DNA of 64,000 nucleotides from Streptomyces polyasparticus (GTDB lineage: Bacteria > Actinomycetota > Actinomycetes > Streptomycetales > Streptomycetaceae): contig NZ_JACTVJ010000003.1 of NCBI RefSeq assembly GCF_014493765.1, positions 1 to 64,000 of the forward strand, written 5' to 3'. The notes below the pieces were generated by a model that did no database searches, was not told where the DNA came from, and was given only the letters and a program-made list of their open reading frames with translations. Below, piece after piece: positions 27,242 to 37,170 of the stretch (the stretch's first letter is position 1; each line of letters starts with the position of its first letter). The position numbers and the translations under genes were made by a program.

Positions 27242-28413
27242 CGGGCAGTCACCTCCTGCTGCGGGCGGCCCAGCGCGTCGTACAGGCCGATGAGCCGTGG
27301 GCTGCCGGTGGAGAGGCCGGCGACGACGGCGACATTGCTGCGGGTCACGAAGATCTGGGTGCGGAAGGCGAGCAGCGCCGTGTCGCCCGCGCGCACCGCG
27401 GCGCCGGGCGCTGCCAGCAGCCGGTAGTAGTCGATGTTCTCGGCGGGGGCGTCGAGCACGGCGGCCCTCGTGCCCGTGCGCGGGAGCAGCGCCTCCTTGA
27501 TGCCGGCGCGCGGGTAGAAGCCGCCGCCGTACACCGCGGGCCGGCCGTCGGCGAGGGTGTGGGCGACTTCGGTGACGTACACGTAGGCGGGGATCTCCGG
27601 CTGGCCAGGGTCGACCGCGTGCAGGGGAGTGGTGCCGGTCAGGGCGTGGCCCGGCTCGCCGTGCGTGGCGCCCATCGCGGCGAGCAGCGGCAGGGAGGCC
27701 ACCGAGGTGGCGCTGGGGGCGCTGAGCTTGAGGCCGGTGTGGCCCCGGGCGGCCAGCAACTCGCGTGCCTTCAGGGCGAGTTCGAAGTTGGCGGTGGCCT
27801 GCGGGGCGCCGGTGCCGGGGTCGCACAGGACACACGGGAAGGCGGTCACGCCCGCGATCCGGATGCCGTCGAGCCGCTCGGCATCGGCTGCGAAGGCGTC
27901 CAGGGAGTCGAGCGGCACCCCGCCTTCCTGCCCGGGATATACGGCGCCCGGCGCACCCTCCAGACGGATCAGCACATCCTGGACAAAGCCGAGTGCGCGA
28001 GCCGCTTCGGATACGGCGCGGGCGTTGGCCAGGTCGAAGACCGTGACCGCCTCCGGGCGCCAGGTGAGCAGCTCGGGCAGCTGCCGGTGCGGGATCTGCA
28101 CCAGATGGCCGAGGTTCCCGGCCTCGGCGCCCGCGGCGTGCAGGACGCGGGCCTCGGGCGGGTCGATGGCCGCGAACCTGGGGATGTGCCGGGCGACCGC
28201 CTTGATCAGCTCGGGGTTGCGCCCGAACTGCTTGACCACGAACCACAGCGTGAGCCCGAGCCGTTCGGCCTCGGCGGCGAGCAGCCGCGCGTTGGCCTCG
28301 ACCGCGTCGAGGTCCATCACGTATGTGTCCGGGGGGATCGCGCCCGAGCGGTGCAGGCCGGCCGCCGTATCGGCCAGACCGGGATTGCGGGCGAGGAGGG
28401 TGTCGAGGAACAC
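27238..28413 (-). CDS. yhfX: YhfX-like fold-type III PLP enzyme (alanine racemase N-terminal fold)
   Basis: This 391-residue protein resembles E. coli YhfX, a pyridoxal-phosphate TIM-barrel enzyme of the alanine racemase/D-threonine aldolase type. The likely PLP lysine is Lys61 in LWFVVKQFGRNPELI. Later conserved-looking segments are GHLVQIPHRQLPELL, GVTAFPCVLCDPGTG, LSAPSATSVASLPLLAAMGA, HGEPGHALTGTTPLHA and a C-terminal catalytic-domain part with AVYGGGFYPRAGIKEALLP and ENIDYYRLL. The substrate is unknown; an amino-acid racemisation or aldol step is inferred from the fold only. It overlaps yhfW by four bases and lies six bases after yhfS, so it is translated in the same unit. Confidence 0.85.
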   Translation of the reverse strand: MFLDTLLARNPGLADTAAGLHRSGAIPPDTYVMDLDAVEANARLLAAEAERLGLTLWFVVKQFGRNPELIKAVARHIPRFAAIDPPEARVLHAAGAEAGNLGHLVQIPHRQLPELLTWRPEAVTVFDLANARAVSEAARALGFVQDVLIRLEGAPGAVYPGQEGGVPLDSLDAFAADAERLDGIRIAGVTAFPCVLCDPGTGAPQATANFELALKARELLAARGHTGLKLSAPSATSVASLPLLAAMGATHGEPGHALTGTTPLHAVDPGQPEIPAYVYVTEVAHTLADGRPAVYGGGFYPRAGIKEALLPRTGTRAAVLDAPAENIDYYRLLAAPGAAVRAGDTALLAFRTQIFVTRSNVAVVAGLSTGSPRLIGLYDALGRPQQEVTAR

Positions 28414-28419
28414 GGTCGT

Positions 28420-29634
28420 TCAGTCCTTGCTGTGGGGAGCGAAGGGCTCGGTGCCGGAGGGCTCGGTGCTGTGGGTTTCGGTGCTGTGGGTCTCGGCGCT
28501 GTGGGTCTCGGCGCTGTGGGGCGCGCTCGTCGGGCGCAGCTCGCGAAGTGCCTTGCGCAGGATGTCGATCACCAGGTCGGCGCCGGCCCGCATCGGATTG
28601 ATCCGTACGGTCCAGTCGGCGAGTTCGGGTGCGTCGTCGAGGGAGGAGCTCGACATCCGGTAGAAGAGCGGGGCGATCTCGTAGCGCGAGTTGGAGCCCA
28701 CCGGGTAGGGAGCGGCACCGAACTTCGCGGCCGCGGCCGGGAGTTCACGGGCCACCGGACGGTCGAGCCGGACGAGAAGGCAGCGGTCCTGCGCGTTGGC
28801 GATCCGCACCTCGGCCACGCCCTCGACCTCACCGGCCGCGAGCCGCCCGGCGACCTCGGCCCCGACCTGCGACTGCACCGACCACATCACCGGTACGTGG
28901 GTCAGGGCCCGCAGCGCGTCCAGCGCCTGGTGGCCCTGGACCTGGCCGCCGCCCGAGTAGTTGTCCGTGCGCACCCGCGCGACCACGTCCCGGGCGCCGA
29001 CGACGACGCCCACGCCTTCAGGTCCGTGCAGCTTGAAGAGGGAGAAGCAGGAGGCGTCCGCGCCCAGCTCCACACCGGCTGCGGGGGTGCGCATGACCGC
29101 GTAGTTGTCGTCCACGATCGTGCGCACACCGGCGGCCCTGCAGGCCGCGAGCACCTCGCCGGGATCGTACGAGTCGCCCAGGCGCTGGCGGGTGTGCTGC
29201 ACATAGGCCCAGGTGAACCGGCCGGACGCCAGCGCCTCGCGGAGCGCGCCGAGGTCGTTGAAGTCGGCCTCGACGGTCTCCATGCCCAGGCCGCGCAGGG
29301 TGACCTCGGTGCTCCGGTAGACGGGCGCGCTGTGGATGAGCAGCGGTCCGTGCGCGGTGGCCAGCGCGGCCCGGATCGCCCCGGTGCCCGCACCCTGCAC
29401 GAGCGCGGCGTCCTCGGCGCCGAAGAACGCGGCGAGGACGGCCTCGACCCGTGCGGTCGTCCGCGGCCGACCGAGGCCCGGCACGACACCGGCGTCGGCG
29501 GCGAAGAGCTGTTCGCCCTCGAAGTGGGCGGCCGTGCACTCGAGCAGCCGGAACTGCCGGGCAATCGCGTCCTGGAGGGGGACGGTGGCCAGCGGGAAGG
29601 TCTCGGGGAGCTTTGCGCTGTGGGGGAGCTTCAT
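28420..29634 (-). CDS. yhfS: YhfS-like fold-type I PLP enzyme
   Basis: This 404-residue PLP-dependent transferase of the aminotransferase/Cys-Met-metabolism fold is similar to E. coli YhfS. The cofactor lysine is probably Lys201 in CFSLFKLHGPEGVG. VQGAGTGAIRAAL binds the cofactor phosphate, and VDDNYAVMRTP contributes the Asp contacting the pyridine ring. The ATG at 29634 is preferred over one at 29649 because GAGGA lies nine bases upstream of it and the longer form would overlap php by 14 bases. The last about 35 residues are an unusual repeat (HSAETHSAETHSTETHSTE) absent from typical family members. The reaction is unknown. Confidence 0.84.
   Translation of the reverse strand: MKLPHSAKLPETFPLATVPLQDAIARQFRLLECTAAHFEGEQLFAADAGVVPGLGRPRTTARVEAVLAAFFGAEDAALVQGAGTGAIRAALATAHGPLLIHSAPVYRSTEVTLRGLGMETVEADFNDLGALREALASGRFTWAYVQHTRQRLGDSYDPGEVLAACRAAGVRTIVDDNYAVMRTPAAGVELGADASCFSLFKLHGPEGVGVVVGARDVVARVRTDNYSGGGQVQGHQALDALRALTHVPVMWSVQSQVGAEVAGRLAAGEVEGVAEVRIANAQDRCLLVRLDRPVARELPAAAAKFGAAPYPVGSNSRYEIAPLFYRMSSSSLDDAPELADWTVRINPMRAGADLVIDILRKALRELRPTSAPHSAETHSAETHSTETHSTEPSGTEPFAPHSKD
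28449..28522 (-). repeat. 15-nt tandem repeat in the 3' end of yhfS
   Basis: About four to five imperfect copies of the 15-nt unit ggtgctgtgggtctc (plus strand) encode the HSTET pentapeptide repeats at the YhfS C-terminus. The period is in frame, so copy number can change without disrupting the gene. Confidence 0.75.
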
Positions 29635-29635
29635 C

Positions 29636-30580
29636 TCATATGTCCTCATGGGCAGCGCCGCCCGTCAGGAAGCGCACCGGATTGCGGCGCGTCATCAGAT
29701 CGATCAGGTCCTCGTCGACCCCGGCGGCCCTGGCCTGCCCCAGGAACGTACGGAACAAGTGGCCGTACCCCGTGCCGCCTTCGGACTCCAGATAGCCGTG
29801 CCGCGAGATGTCGCAGCTGAGCAGCACCCGGTCGGCGTGCCCGGCCTCCAGCAGCCGCAGGAGCAGCCGGAGGCGGGCCGCATCGGGCTGATAGCTCTCC
29901 TTGCCGACGGTGTCGAAGGCCACGTAGGCGCCGCTCGCCGCCAACTCCCGGTGTACGGAGGGATCGTCGAGCAGATCCTGGTGGCCGACCGAGATCCGGT
30001 GCGGGGCGAGACCCGCACCCGTCAGGAGGTCGAGCTGGGCCGGACCGCCGCGCCCCAGCTGGGCGTGGGTGGCGACGGAGAGCCCGGTGGCCACGGCCGC
30101 CCTGGCCGCGGCGAGCAGGGAACGCGTCTCCGGCTCGCTCGGTTCGGCGCCGTGGCTGCCGACCTCCCCGATGACGCCCGGCCGTATGCCCGTGGTGCCG
30201 ATCCTGCCGTCGATCTCGCGGATCAAGGTGTCCGCGAGCCGCTCCACGCTCGCGTCGCCGATCTCCGGTGGGTGGAAGGGCTCGTAGTACCAGCCGGTCG
30301 CCGCCACGACGGCGACCCCGGACTCCTTCGCCATCCGCGCCAGGGCTTCGACGTCGCGGCCCATGCCCCGACAGGTGAGCTCGACGACGAGCGAGAGGCC
30401 GAACTCCGCGCGCAGCGCCGCGAGTTCCCCGACGATCCGCGGCCCGTGCAGCTGCGGGTCGAGGACGGCGGCCCGGTCGCCGGAGCGGTCGAGATCGAGG
30501 GCCAGATGTTCGTGGGCGAGCACGGGACCGTGCACGTCGGTGGGGGAGAGGGGGCCGAGAACGGTCTGCAGGTGGTTCAT
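29636..30580 (-). CDS. php: Phosphotriesterase-homology protein (Php/YhfV)
   Basis: This is a 314-residue amidohydrolase-superfamily TIM barrel of the phosphotriesterase family. Binuclear metal ligands are visible: HEH at residues 23-25, a bridging Glu in PGVIGEVGS (a glutamate in place of the carboxylated lysine of true phosphotriesterases), His in VATHAQ, His in ISVGHQD and Asp in LLSCDISRHG. The Glu bridge and absence of long substrate loops match E. coli Php/YhfV rather than lactonase relatives. It probably hydrolyses an ester or lactone; no physiological substrate is known. The start has a weak ribosome binding site. It ends one base before the yhfS start. Confidence 0.87.
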   Translation of the reverse strand: MNHLQTVLGPLSPTDVHGPVLAHEHLALDLDRSGDRAAVLDPQLHGPRIVGELAALRAEFGLSLVVELTCRGMGRDVEALARMAKESGVAVVAATGWYYEPFHPPEIGDASVERLADTLIREIDGRIGTTGIRPGVIGEVGSHGAEPSEPETRSLLAAARAAVATGLSVATHAQLGRGGPAQLDLLTGAGLAPHRISVGHQDLLDDPSVHRELAASGAYVAFDTVGKESYQPDAARLRLLLRLLEAGHADRVLLSCDISRHGYLESEGGTGYGHLFRTFLGQARAAGVDEDLIDLMTRRNPVRFLTGGAAHEDI

Positions 30581-30614
30581 GTCGTACGCCTAACGGGTGT
30601 TTTGGCGGGGCGGT

Positions 30615-31988
30615 TCACTTGACCGGGGTGAACAGGTCCATCCAGTACAGGAGGTTGAGCAGGATGCCGCCGATGATCACCGCGACCGGCGCGGCCGCCA
30701 TCCGCACGACCGGGCGTCCCATGGCCTCGTTGAGCAGGTAGAGCCCGCCGCAGATGAGGATGCCGAGGCCGCCGCCCATCGCGTTGGCCGCCATCAGCGA
30801 GCCGAAGAGGATCGCGAGCCCGAGCGCCTCGCTGATCGCGCTGCGCAGATGCTCCGAGGAGTCACGGACGCTGGGCAGCCTGCCGAGGACCCTCCCGATG
30901 TACGACAGGGCGAGCACTTCGAGCGCGAAGACCGCGGCGCCGGCGAGCGCGGCCAGGAACGGGTTCGGCATCAGATAGCCGATGGGGTACGCGAGGGTGA
31001 AGCCCGCGATGCCGTACGCGCCCGAGGCGAGCGCGGTCGTCGCGATCAGCGGGACGAAGCCGAACACCCGGTAGAAGTCGACCTGCGCGGCCTCCGCGTA
31101 CTGGCCCTTGGCGATCAGGAAGCTGGTCGCCTCGCCACCGCCGAAGATCTTCATCTGCGCCAGCACACAGACACCGGCGCCGAGCACCATGAACAGCGGC
31201 AGATGTCTGCGCAGCCGCGCCGCGCTCGCGCTGAACAGCGAGGCCATCGGGTCCTCGACCCCTTCGGGGAGTTCGTACGAGACTCCGGCGGCCCGGTCGG
31301 CCCTGCGCTGCTTGAGGTCCTTGTCGATGGCGAAGCCGATGAGGGCGAGGACGCCGACGGCCATGGCGATCGCGCCGGGGAACACCGAGGGCCAGAGCTT
31401 CATCGTCATGACCACCAGGGCCAGTTCGACGACACCGACGATGCCGCCGCGAAGGCGGCCGAACTGCTTGGTGACGGCGAGCACCGGGAACAGCGTGAAC
31501 AGGAACAGGATCGGCGTCGACATCTGCTGCATCGCGTCGAGGAAGTCGACGGGCAGCTTCTTCGCCAGATCGTTCGCGCCGCCGAGCCCGTAGACCACGA
31601 CCGCGCCCCAGCCCGCGCCGAGCAGCGGCGCCAGCCACTTCTTCGGCGACAGGAGGCCGAGGATGTCCGTGGGCAGGAAGAGCAGCCACGGGTTCAGGAC
31701 CCCGGAGACCAGCGCCATCGGCGCACCCAGACCGAAGATGAACCCCGCCGAGAGGCCGAACGAGACCGCGGTGGTGGCGCTGCGGGTGGTGCGCTTCTGG
31801 ATGAAGTCGAGCATGAAGGGCCGTACGCCGTCGTTGAAGACGGCGAGGGCCATATGCGAGACGTACGCCGTGAGGGCGCACAGCGCGATCACCATCAGCT
31901 GCTGTGACAGCGTGAAGTCCAGGTTGTTCGCGGCCAGTTGGAGCGTGTGCGGATCGCCGAGCGGGGCGGCGGGTGCGGCGGGGTTCAC
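30615..31988 (-). CDS. yhfT: YhfT-like integral membrane transport protein
   Basis: This is a 457-residue multispanning protein with about 11 to 12 hydrophobic segments and matches YhfT of E. coli in type and context. It starts with a GTG preceded by AAAGGAG. Marked segments include SHMALAVFNDGVRPFMLDFI, TTAVSFGLSAGFIFGLGAPM, LSPKKWLAPLLGAGWGAVVV and MGGGLGILICGGLYLLNEAMG. No established transporter family motif is recognised. With the small YhfU protein beside it, it may form a two-part permease. The role as importer of the pathway substrate is inferred from the cluster. Confidence 0.83.
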   Translation of the reverse strand: MNPAAPAAPLGDPHTLQLAANNLDFTLSQQLMVIALCALTAYVSHMALAVFNDGVRPFMLDFIQKRTTRSATTAVSFGLSAGFIFGLGAPMALVSGVLNPWLLFLPTDILGLLSPKKWLAPLLGAGWGAVVVYGLGGANDLAKKLPVDFLDAMQQMSTPILFLFTLFPVLAVTKQFGRLRGGIVGVVELALVVMTMKLWPSVFPGAIAMAVGVLALIGFAIDKDLKQRRADRAAGVSYELPEGVEDPMASLFSASAARLRRHLPLFMVLGAGVCVLAQMKIFGGGEATSFLIAKGQYAEAAQVDFYRVFGFVPLIATTALASGAYGIAGFTLAYPIGYLMPNPFLAALAGAAVFALEVLALSYIGRVLGRLPSVRDSSEHLRSAISEALGLAILFGSLMAANAMGGGLGILICGGLYLLNEAMGRPVVRMAAAPVAVIIGGILLNLLYWMDLFTPVK

Positions 31989-32043
31989 GGGGTCACTCCT
32001 TTGTGCCCTGGGTCCTTTGTGCCCTGGGTCCTTGTGGCGGGCG

Positions 32044-32400
32044 TCAGCCGCGTGCGGCTATGGCGCGGGCGATGACCGGCGCGACCTCGGCGATCTGGTC
32101 CATGGCGAAGCCGAAGACCTTCTTGCCGCTCGCGATCAGCGCGGTGACCTCGTCCTCGGAGGGGACGCTCCGGCCGAAGGTGTGGCAGGCGGCCTGGCCC
32201 ATCAGACCGACGAGGACGCCCAGGGAGGCGCCGGCTCCGGTGTGGCAGGTGCCGAGGTAGAAGTCGGCCTGGTTGACGCGCAGCTTCATCGCGGCGTCCA
32301 TGTCGCTGGAGACGACGACCTCGACGCCGTCGAGACCGAGGTTCCTGACCGTGTCCGCGACCTCGACCTTGCCGACGCCGCCGGTGAGGATCTTCGTCAT
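32044..32400 (-). CDS. yhfU: DUF2620 protein (YhfU-like)
   Basis: This 118-residue cytosolic protein of the DUF2620/YhfU family begins MTKILTGGVGKVEVADTVRN. It has FYLGTCHTGAGASLGVLVGL, with a Gly-rich turn, and a second short Cys-His pair in AACHTFGRSVPSEDEV. Its alpha/beta pattern and size recall phosphotransferase EIIB proteins, but no active-site motif proves that, so the resemblance is an inference. It stands 55 bases before yhfT in transcription order, with AAGGAC as ribosome binding site. Partnership with YhfT is likely because the two genes travel together. Confidence 0.82.
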   Translation of the reverse strand: MTKILTGGVGKVEVADTVRNLGLDGVEVVVSSDMDAAMKLRVNQADFYLGTCHTGAGASLGVLVGLMGQAACHTFGRSVPSEDEVTALIASGKKVFGFAMDQIAEVAPVIARAIAARG

Positions 32401-32454
32401 GGTGCTGTCCTTCTTTCAGGGGGCCTTGAGGGGCTTTGAGGGGCCTTCAGGGGT

Positions 32455-32832
32455 TCAGGGGGTGGAGGTCTGCTGAGCCAGTACGGCCAGATGCAGGGCG
32501 AGGAAGTTGACCTCGGAGTCGGGGAGCCGGGCGCCCAGTGCGCCCGCGGCCCGTTCGGCGATCTCGCGGGCGCGGGCCACGGCCCCGGGATGCGCCGCGA
32601 GCTCGGCCCTCACCTGCTCGTCGGTGAGGAACTCCTCGATCGGCTCATCGGTCAGCAGCCGGGTGAGCGCCATCATCAGATGGCTCGTGAGCATGCCCGC
32701 GGTGTCATCGGTGACCGGTCGGCCCTCGGCTTCGAGCGCGGTCAGCTCGGCGGTCACGAAGTCGGCCACATCGGGCCGGACCTGACCGCTCTCACGGAAC
32801 AGCCGGATACGGAGTGCGAGCTGCTCGTCCAT
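32455..32832 (-). CDS. yhfY: YhfY-like PRD-domain protein
   Basis: This 125-residue all-helical protein resembles a single PTS-regulation domain (PRD), as in E. coli YhfY. Two His residues lie in the PRD positions: His51 in AGMLTSHLMMALTRLL and His113 in VNFLALHLAVLAQQ. PRDs are normally phosphorylated on such His by PTS components to control antiterminators or activators. Here there is no RNA- or DNA-binding part, so it may act as a partner of YhfZ. GGAAGGAAGGGAAGG precedes the ATG. It is the first gene after the second operator-like palindrome. Confidence 0.8.
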   Translation of the reverse strand: MDEQLALRIRLFRESGQVRPDVADFVTAELTALEAEGRPVTDDTAGMLTSHLMMALTRLLTDEPIEEFLTDEQVRAELAAHPGAVARAREIAERAAGALGARLPDSEVNFLALHLAVLAQQTSTP

Positions 32833-32857
32833 GACCTTCCCTTCCTTCCGGCTTGGA

Positions 32858-32881
32858 CAGTAACCAGGATTCTGGATTCTC
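32858..32881. promoter_or_regulatory. YhfZ-type operator upstream of yhfY
   Basis: This imperfect 24-bp palindrome beginning cagtaaccaggat shares 21 of 24 bases with the copy at 33876-33899. It lies 25 bases upstream of the yhfY start, and on the minus strand it overlaps a possible -10 element TACTGT. It is well placed to control yhfY-yhfU-yhfT-php-yhfS-yhfX-yhfW. Confidence 0.75.
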
Positions 32882-32925
32882 AGGAGGGGCCTTGGTCCTG
32901 TCCGCGGCGGGTCTTTGTGGTGTCG

Positions 32926-33867
32926 TCAGTACGAGGGGATCCGCTCGCCCCTCAGCACTTCCTGCTGCAGGGCGGTGACGAGCGAGAGATCGAGACCGTC
33001 CCGTACGGCGTCCAGCGCGTGCGCGCCCTCGGAGCGCCCGACGATCGCGGCGGAGGAGTTGCGCAGGGAGAGCTCACGGGTGATCTCGTCGCCGAGCGGG
33101 AGCACGTCCACGAGGTCCTCGCCGAGCCGGTCCACCTCGTCGAGATTCCAGACCGTGGCGTCCACGCGGCCCTGCCGGAACAGATCGCGCAGCTGCATGT
33201 ACGAGGCTTCGATCCACTCGATGTCCGGGCGCTGCGCGAAGGCCCGCTCGACGAGCATCGACTGGTCCTGCGAGGAGTGGTCGATCGCCACCCGGAGTCC
33301 TGGCCGGTTGGGCTGGACTCCCTGGCGTACGAGTATTCCGTGGGCCCCGACATAGCTGGCGGGGCCGAGATCGGCGACCAGCTCGACGGGCTCGCCGCCC
33401 TCGATCAGGCGGTCGGCGGCGAAGCGCGAGAGCACGACGAGGTCCACCTTCCGCTCGACCAACGCCGTGACCCGGTCGGTCGCACCCCGCATGAAGGTGA
33501 TCGCGAAGGGCGCGCCGGCCTGCTCGAACGCGGTCCGCAGACCGGTCGCGAGACCTTCGTAGCGGCGCGAGTACGGCAGGGGCATCGCGGCGAGCAGCGT
33601 GCCCAGGCCCGACAGGCGCCAGAGTATGGCGCGGTCCGAGCGGACCAGGAACGTGCCGAGGTGGCCGCGGGCCTGGGTGGTGATGGCGCCCGATTCCTCC
33701 AGGAGGTGCAGCGCGGCCTGGACCGTGCCGTTGCCGACCTTCAGCTGCTCGGCGAAGTCGCGCACCCGGGGGAGCCGGGTGTCGGGCTCATGGCCGAGGA
33801 GCAGCACCGCCACCTGGCGGGCGGTGAGGCCGTTGCGGGTCAGGAAGCGCTCGTCGATGCCGTTCAC
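32926..33867 (-). CDS. yhfZ: YhfZ-like transcriptional regulator (GntR-like HTH plus ligand-binding domain)
   Basis: This is a 313-residue probable regulator of the yhf-like cluster. The N-terminal about 75 residues form a winged-helix region of GntR type (LTARQVAVLLLGHEPDTRLP, VRDFAEQLKVGNGTVQAALH, LLEESGAITTQARGHLGTFL). The rest resembles a periplasmic-binding-type ligand domain (IAFTFM-like FAITFMRGATDR, VDLVVLSRFAADRL, VDATVWNLDEVDRL), as in E. coli YhfZ. The GTG at 33867 lies only seven bases after a TACTGT -10 element, which predicts a leaderless transcript. A palindromic operator overlaps this promoter, implying autoregulation. It is divergent from ftsH. Confidence 0.85.
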   Translation of the reverse strand: MNGIDERFLTRNGLTARQVAVLLLGHEPDTRLPRVRDFAEQLKVGNGTVQAALHLLEESGAITTQARGHLGTFLVRSDRAILWRLSGLGTLLAAMPLPYSRRYEGLATGLRTAFEQAGAPFAITFMRGATDRVTALVERKVDLVVLSRFAADRLIEGGEPVELVADLGPASYVGAHGILVRQGVQPNRPGLRVAIDHSSQDQSMLVERAFAQRPDIEWIEASYMQLRDLFRQGRVDATVWNLDEVDRLGEDLVDVLPLGDEITRELSLRNSSAAIVGRSEGAHALDAVRDGLDLSLVTALQQEVLRGERIPSY

Positions 33868-33875
33868 GCAGCCGA

Positions 33876-33899
33876 CAGTAACCAGGATCCTGGATACTG
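33876..33899. promoter_or_regulatory. YhfZ-type operator overlapping the yhfZ promoter
   Basis: This near-perfect 24-bp palindrome (cagtaaccaggat ... atcctggatactg, two mismatches between arms) lies directly before yhfZ. On the minus strand it fills the spacer between TTGTGC and TACTGT, which are 18 bases apart and read as -35 and -10. A repressor bound here would block the promoter. The same motif recurs at 32858-32881. Confidence 0.78.
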
Positions 33900-33997
33900 C
33901 ACAAGGGGCGAGCGCCGGGATTTATGCACGACAGGGGCCGAGGGGGCGGGTGTCCATGTGCGGGCCCGGAATGCCGGAAATGCCCACCTCTCGAATA

Positions 33998-35932
<1,935 letters not shown>

Positions 35933-35963
35933 GCGGCCGCCAGGAGCTGTAGGGGCGGCGCCG

Positions 35964-37088
35964 TCACCCGGCCCCGACCACCGCCGGGGCGGCCCCGCCC
36001 TCCGCGGTCGCCACCAGCAGGTCGTCCACCACCGCCGTGAGCCCGCGTGCCGCGGAGGCCCGCTGCCGGGCCGCACCGCCACCCGCCGTGAGGAGCTCCC
36101 GCAGCCAGTCCGAGGCCGGCGGCAGATCCTCCCCGAGATACGGTCCGAGCCGCGCGAACAGCTCGGTGAGTACGGTCCGTACGGGCCGCAGAGCGCCGGT
36201 GAGCGGATCGAGATGGTCGCCGTCGAGCCCGTCGCGTGCTGCTCGCCAGTACGCCACCCGCAGCAGCTCGGGCGAGGGCTCGGGCCCGCTGTCGCCCCGG
36301 TCGACCGCCGCGTCCGCCTCGCGCACCAACGCCCGTACCAGCGCCGCGATCAGCGCCGAGGTCGACGCGGACTGCGGTACGTCGGCGGCCCTGACCTCCA
36401 GGGTCGGCAGCGAGTGCGAAAGCCGGATGTCCCACCACAAGGTGCCCTCGTCCACCAGTGCTCCGGTGTCCAGGAGCCGGGCGACGGTCTCGTCGTAGTG
36501 GCGCGCGGAGCGGAAGTGCGGCGGCGGTCCCGCCACCGGCCAGCGCTGCAGCCCGACGCTGCGCCAGCTCGCGTATCCGGTGTCCCGGCCGCACCAGAAG
36601 GGCGAGTTGGCGGCGAGCGCGACAAGCAGCGGCAGCCGCGGCCGCAGATGATTGCTGAGCAGCACGGCCCGGTCCCGGTCCGGTGCGTGGACGTGCGCAT
36701 GCATCGCGCAGACGGTCACCTCGTCGTGCAGCGCACGGAATGTGGCGTCGCCGCGCTGCTGCCGTTCGCCCTGGGTGATGGTCGCGGGCGCCACGTTTCC
36801 CCGTACGGGGGATCCGCTGGCCACGACGCCGGCCCCGGCCCGCGCGGCGGCTGCAGCCAACTCGCGCCGGGCATACGTGAGTTGATCGAGGATCTCCGTC
36901 GCCGGGCCGCACGGTGCGGTCCTCGTCTCCACCTGCATGTCGGTGAACTCGGGGCCGACGCGCTCGCCGAGCACCGGACTCGCCTCCGCGATCACCTGCC
37001 CGGCCCGCGCCGCCATCATCCTGGAGTCGGGATCGACGACGAGGAACTCCTCTTCCACCCCGAGGGAACGCTCCACCATGTCCGCCAT
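35964..37088 (-). CDS. YbdK-type carboxylate-amine ligase (glutamate-cysteine ligase 2 family)
   Basis: This 374-residue protein belongs to the ATP-dependent glutamate-cysteine ligase family 2 (E. coli YbdK). The start VERSLGVEEEFLVVDPDSR carries the glutamate-binding motif. FTDMQVETRTAPCGPATEIL, HVHAPDRDRAVLLSNHLRP and SPFWCGRDTGYASWRS follow, and TLWWDIRLSHSLPTLEVRAADV completes the ATP-grasp-like active site. E. coli YbdK has weak glutamate-cysteine ligase activity; streptomycetes make mycothiol instead of glutathione, so the true substrate pair here is unknown. The ATG at 37088 has GGGAGCG upstream. The C-terminus is Ala-rich. Confidence 0.86.
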   Translation of the reverse strand: MADMVERSLGVEEEFLVVDPDSRMMAARAGQVIAEASPVLGERVGPEFTDMQVETRTAPCGPATEILDQLTYARRELAAAAARAGAGVVASGSPVRGNVAPATITQGERQQRGDATFRALHDEVTVCAMHAHVHAPDRDRAVLLSNHLRPRLPLLVALAANSPFWCGRDTGYASWRSVGLQRWPVAGPPPHFRSARHYDETVARLLDTGALVDEGTLWWDIRLSHSLPTLEVRAADVPQSASTSALIAALVRALVREADAAVDRGDSGPEPSPELLRVAYWRAARDGLDGDHLDPLTGALRPVRTVLTELFARLGPYLGEDLPPASDWLRELLTAGGGAARQRASAARGLTAVVDDLLVATAEGGAAPAVVGAG

Positions 37089-37170
37089 GGTGCACACGCT
37101 CCCACGCCACCGCCCGGCGTGGCCGAGAGGTCCGCCGGGCGGGTGAAGGGGGACTGCGCCCGTTGACGGG

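Noticed and set aside
26009-33867. Interpreting the eight-gene cluster as a nucleoside-salvage or phosphonate operon
   Set aside because: The mutase resembles DeoB and the hydrolase belongs to the phosphotriesterase family, but no nucleoside phosphorylase, deoxyribose-phosphate aldolase or phn gene is present and the gene set matches Yhf better.
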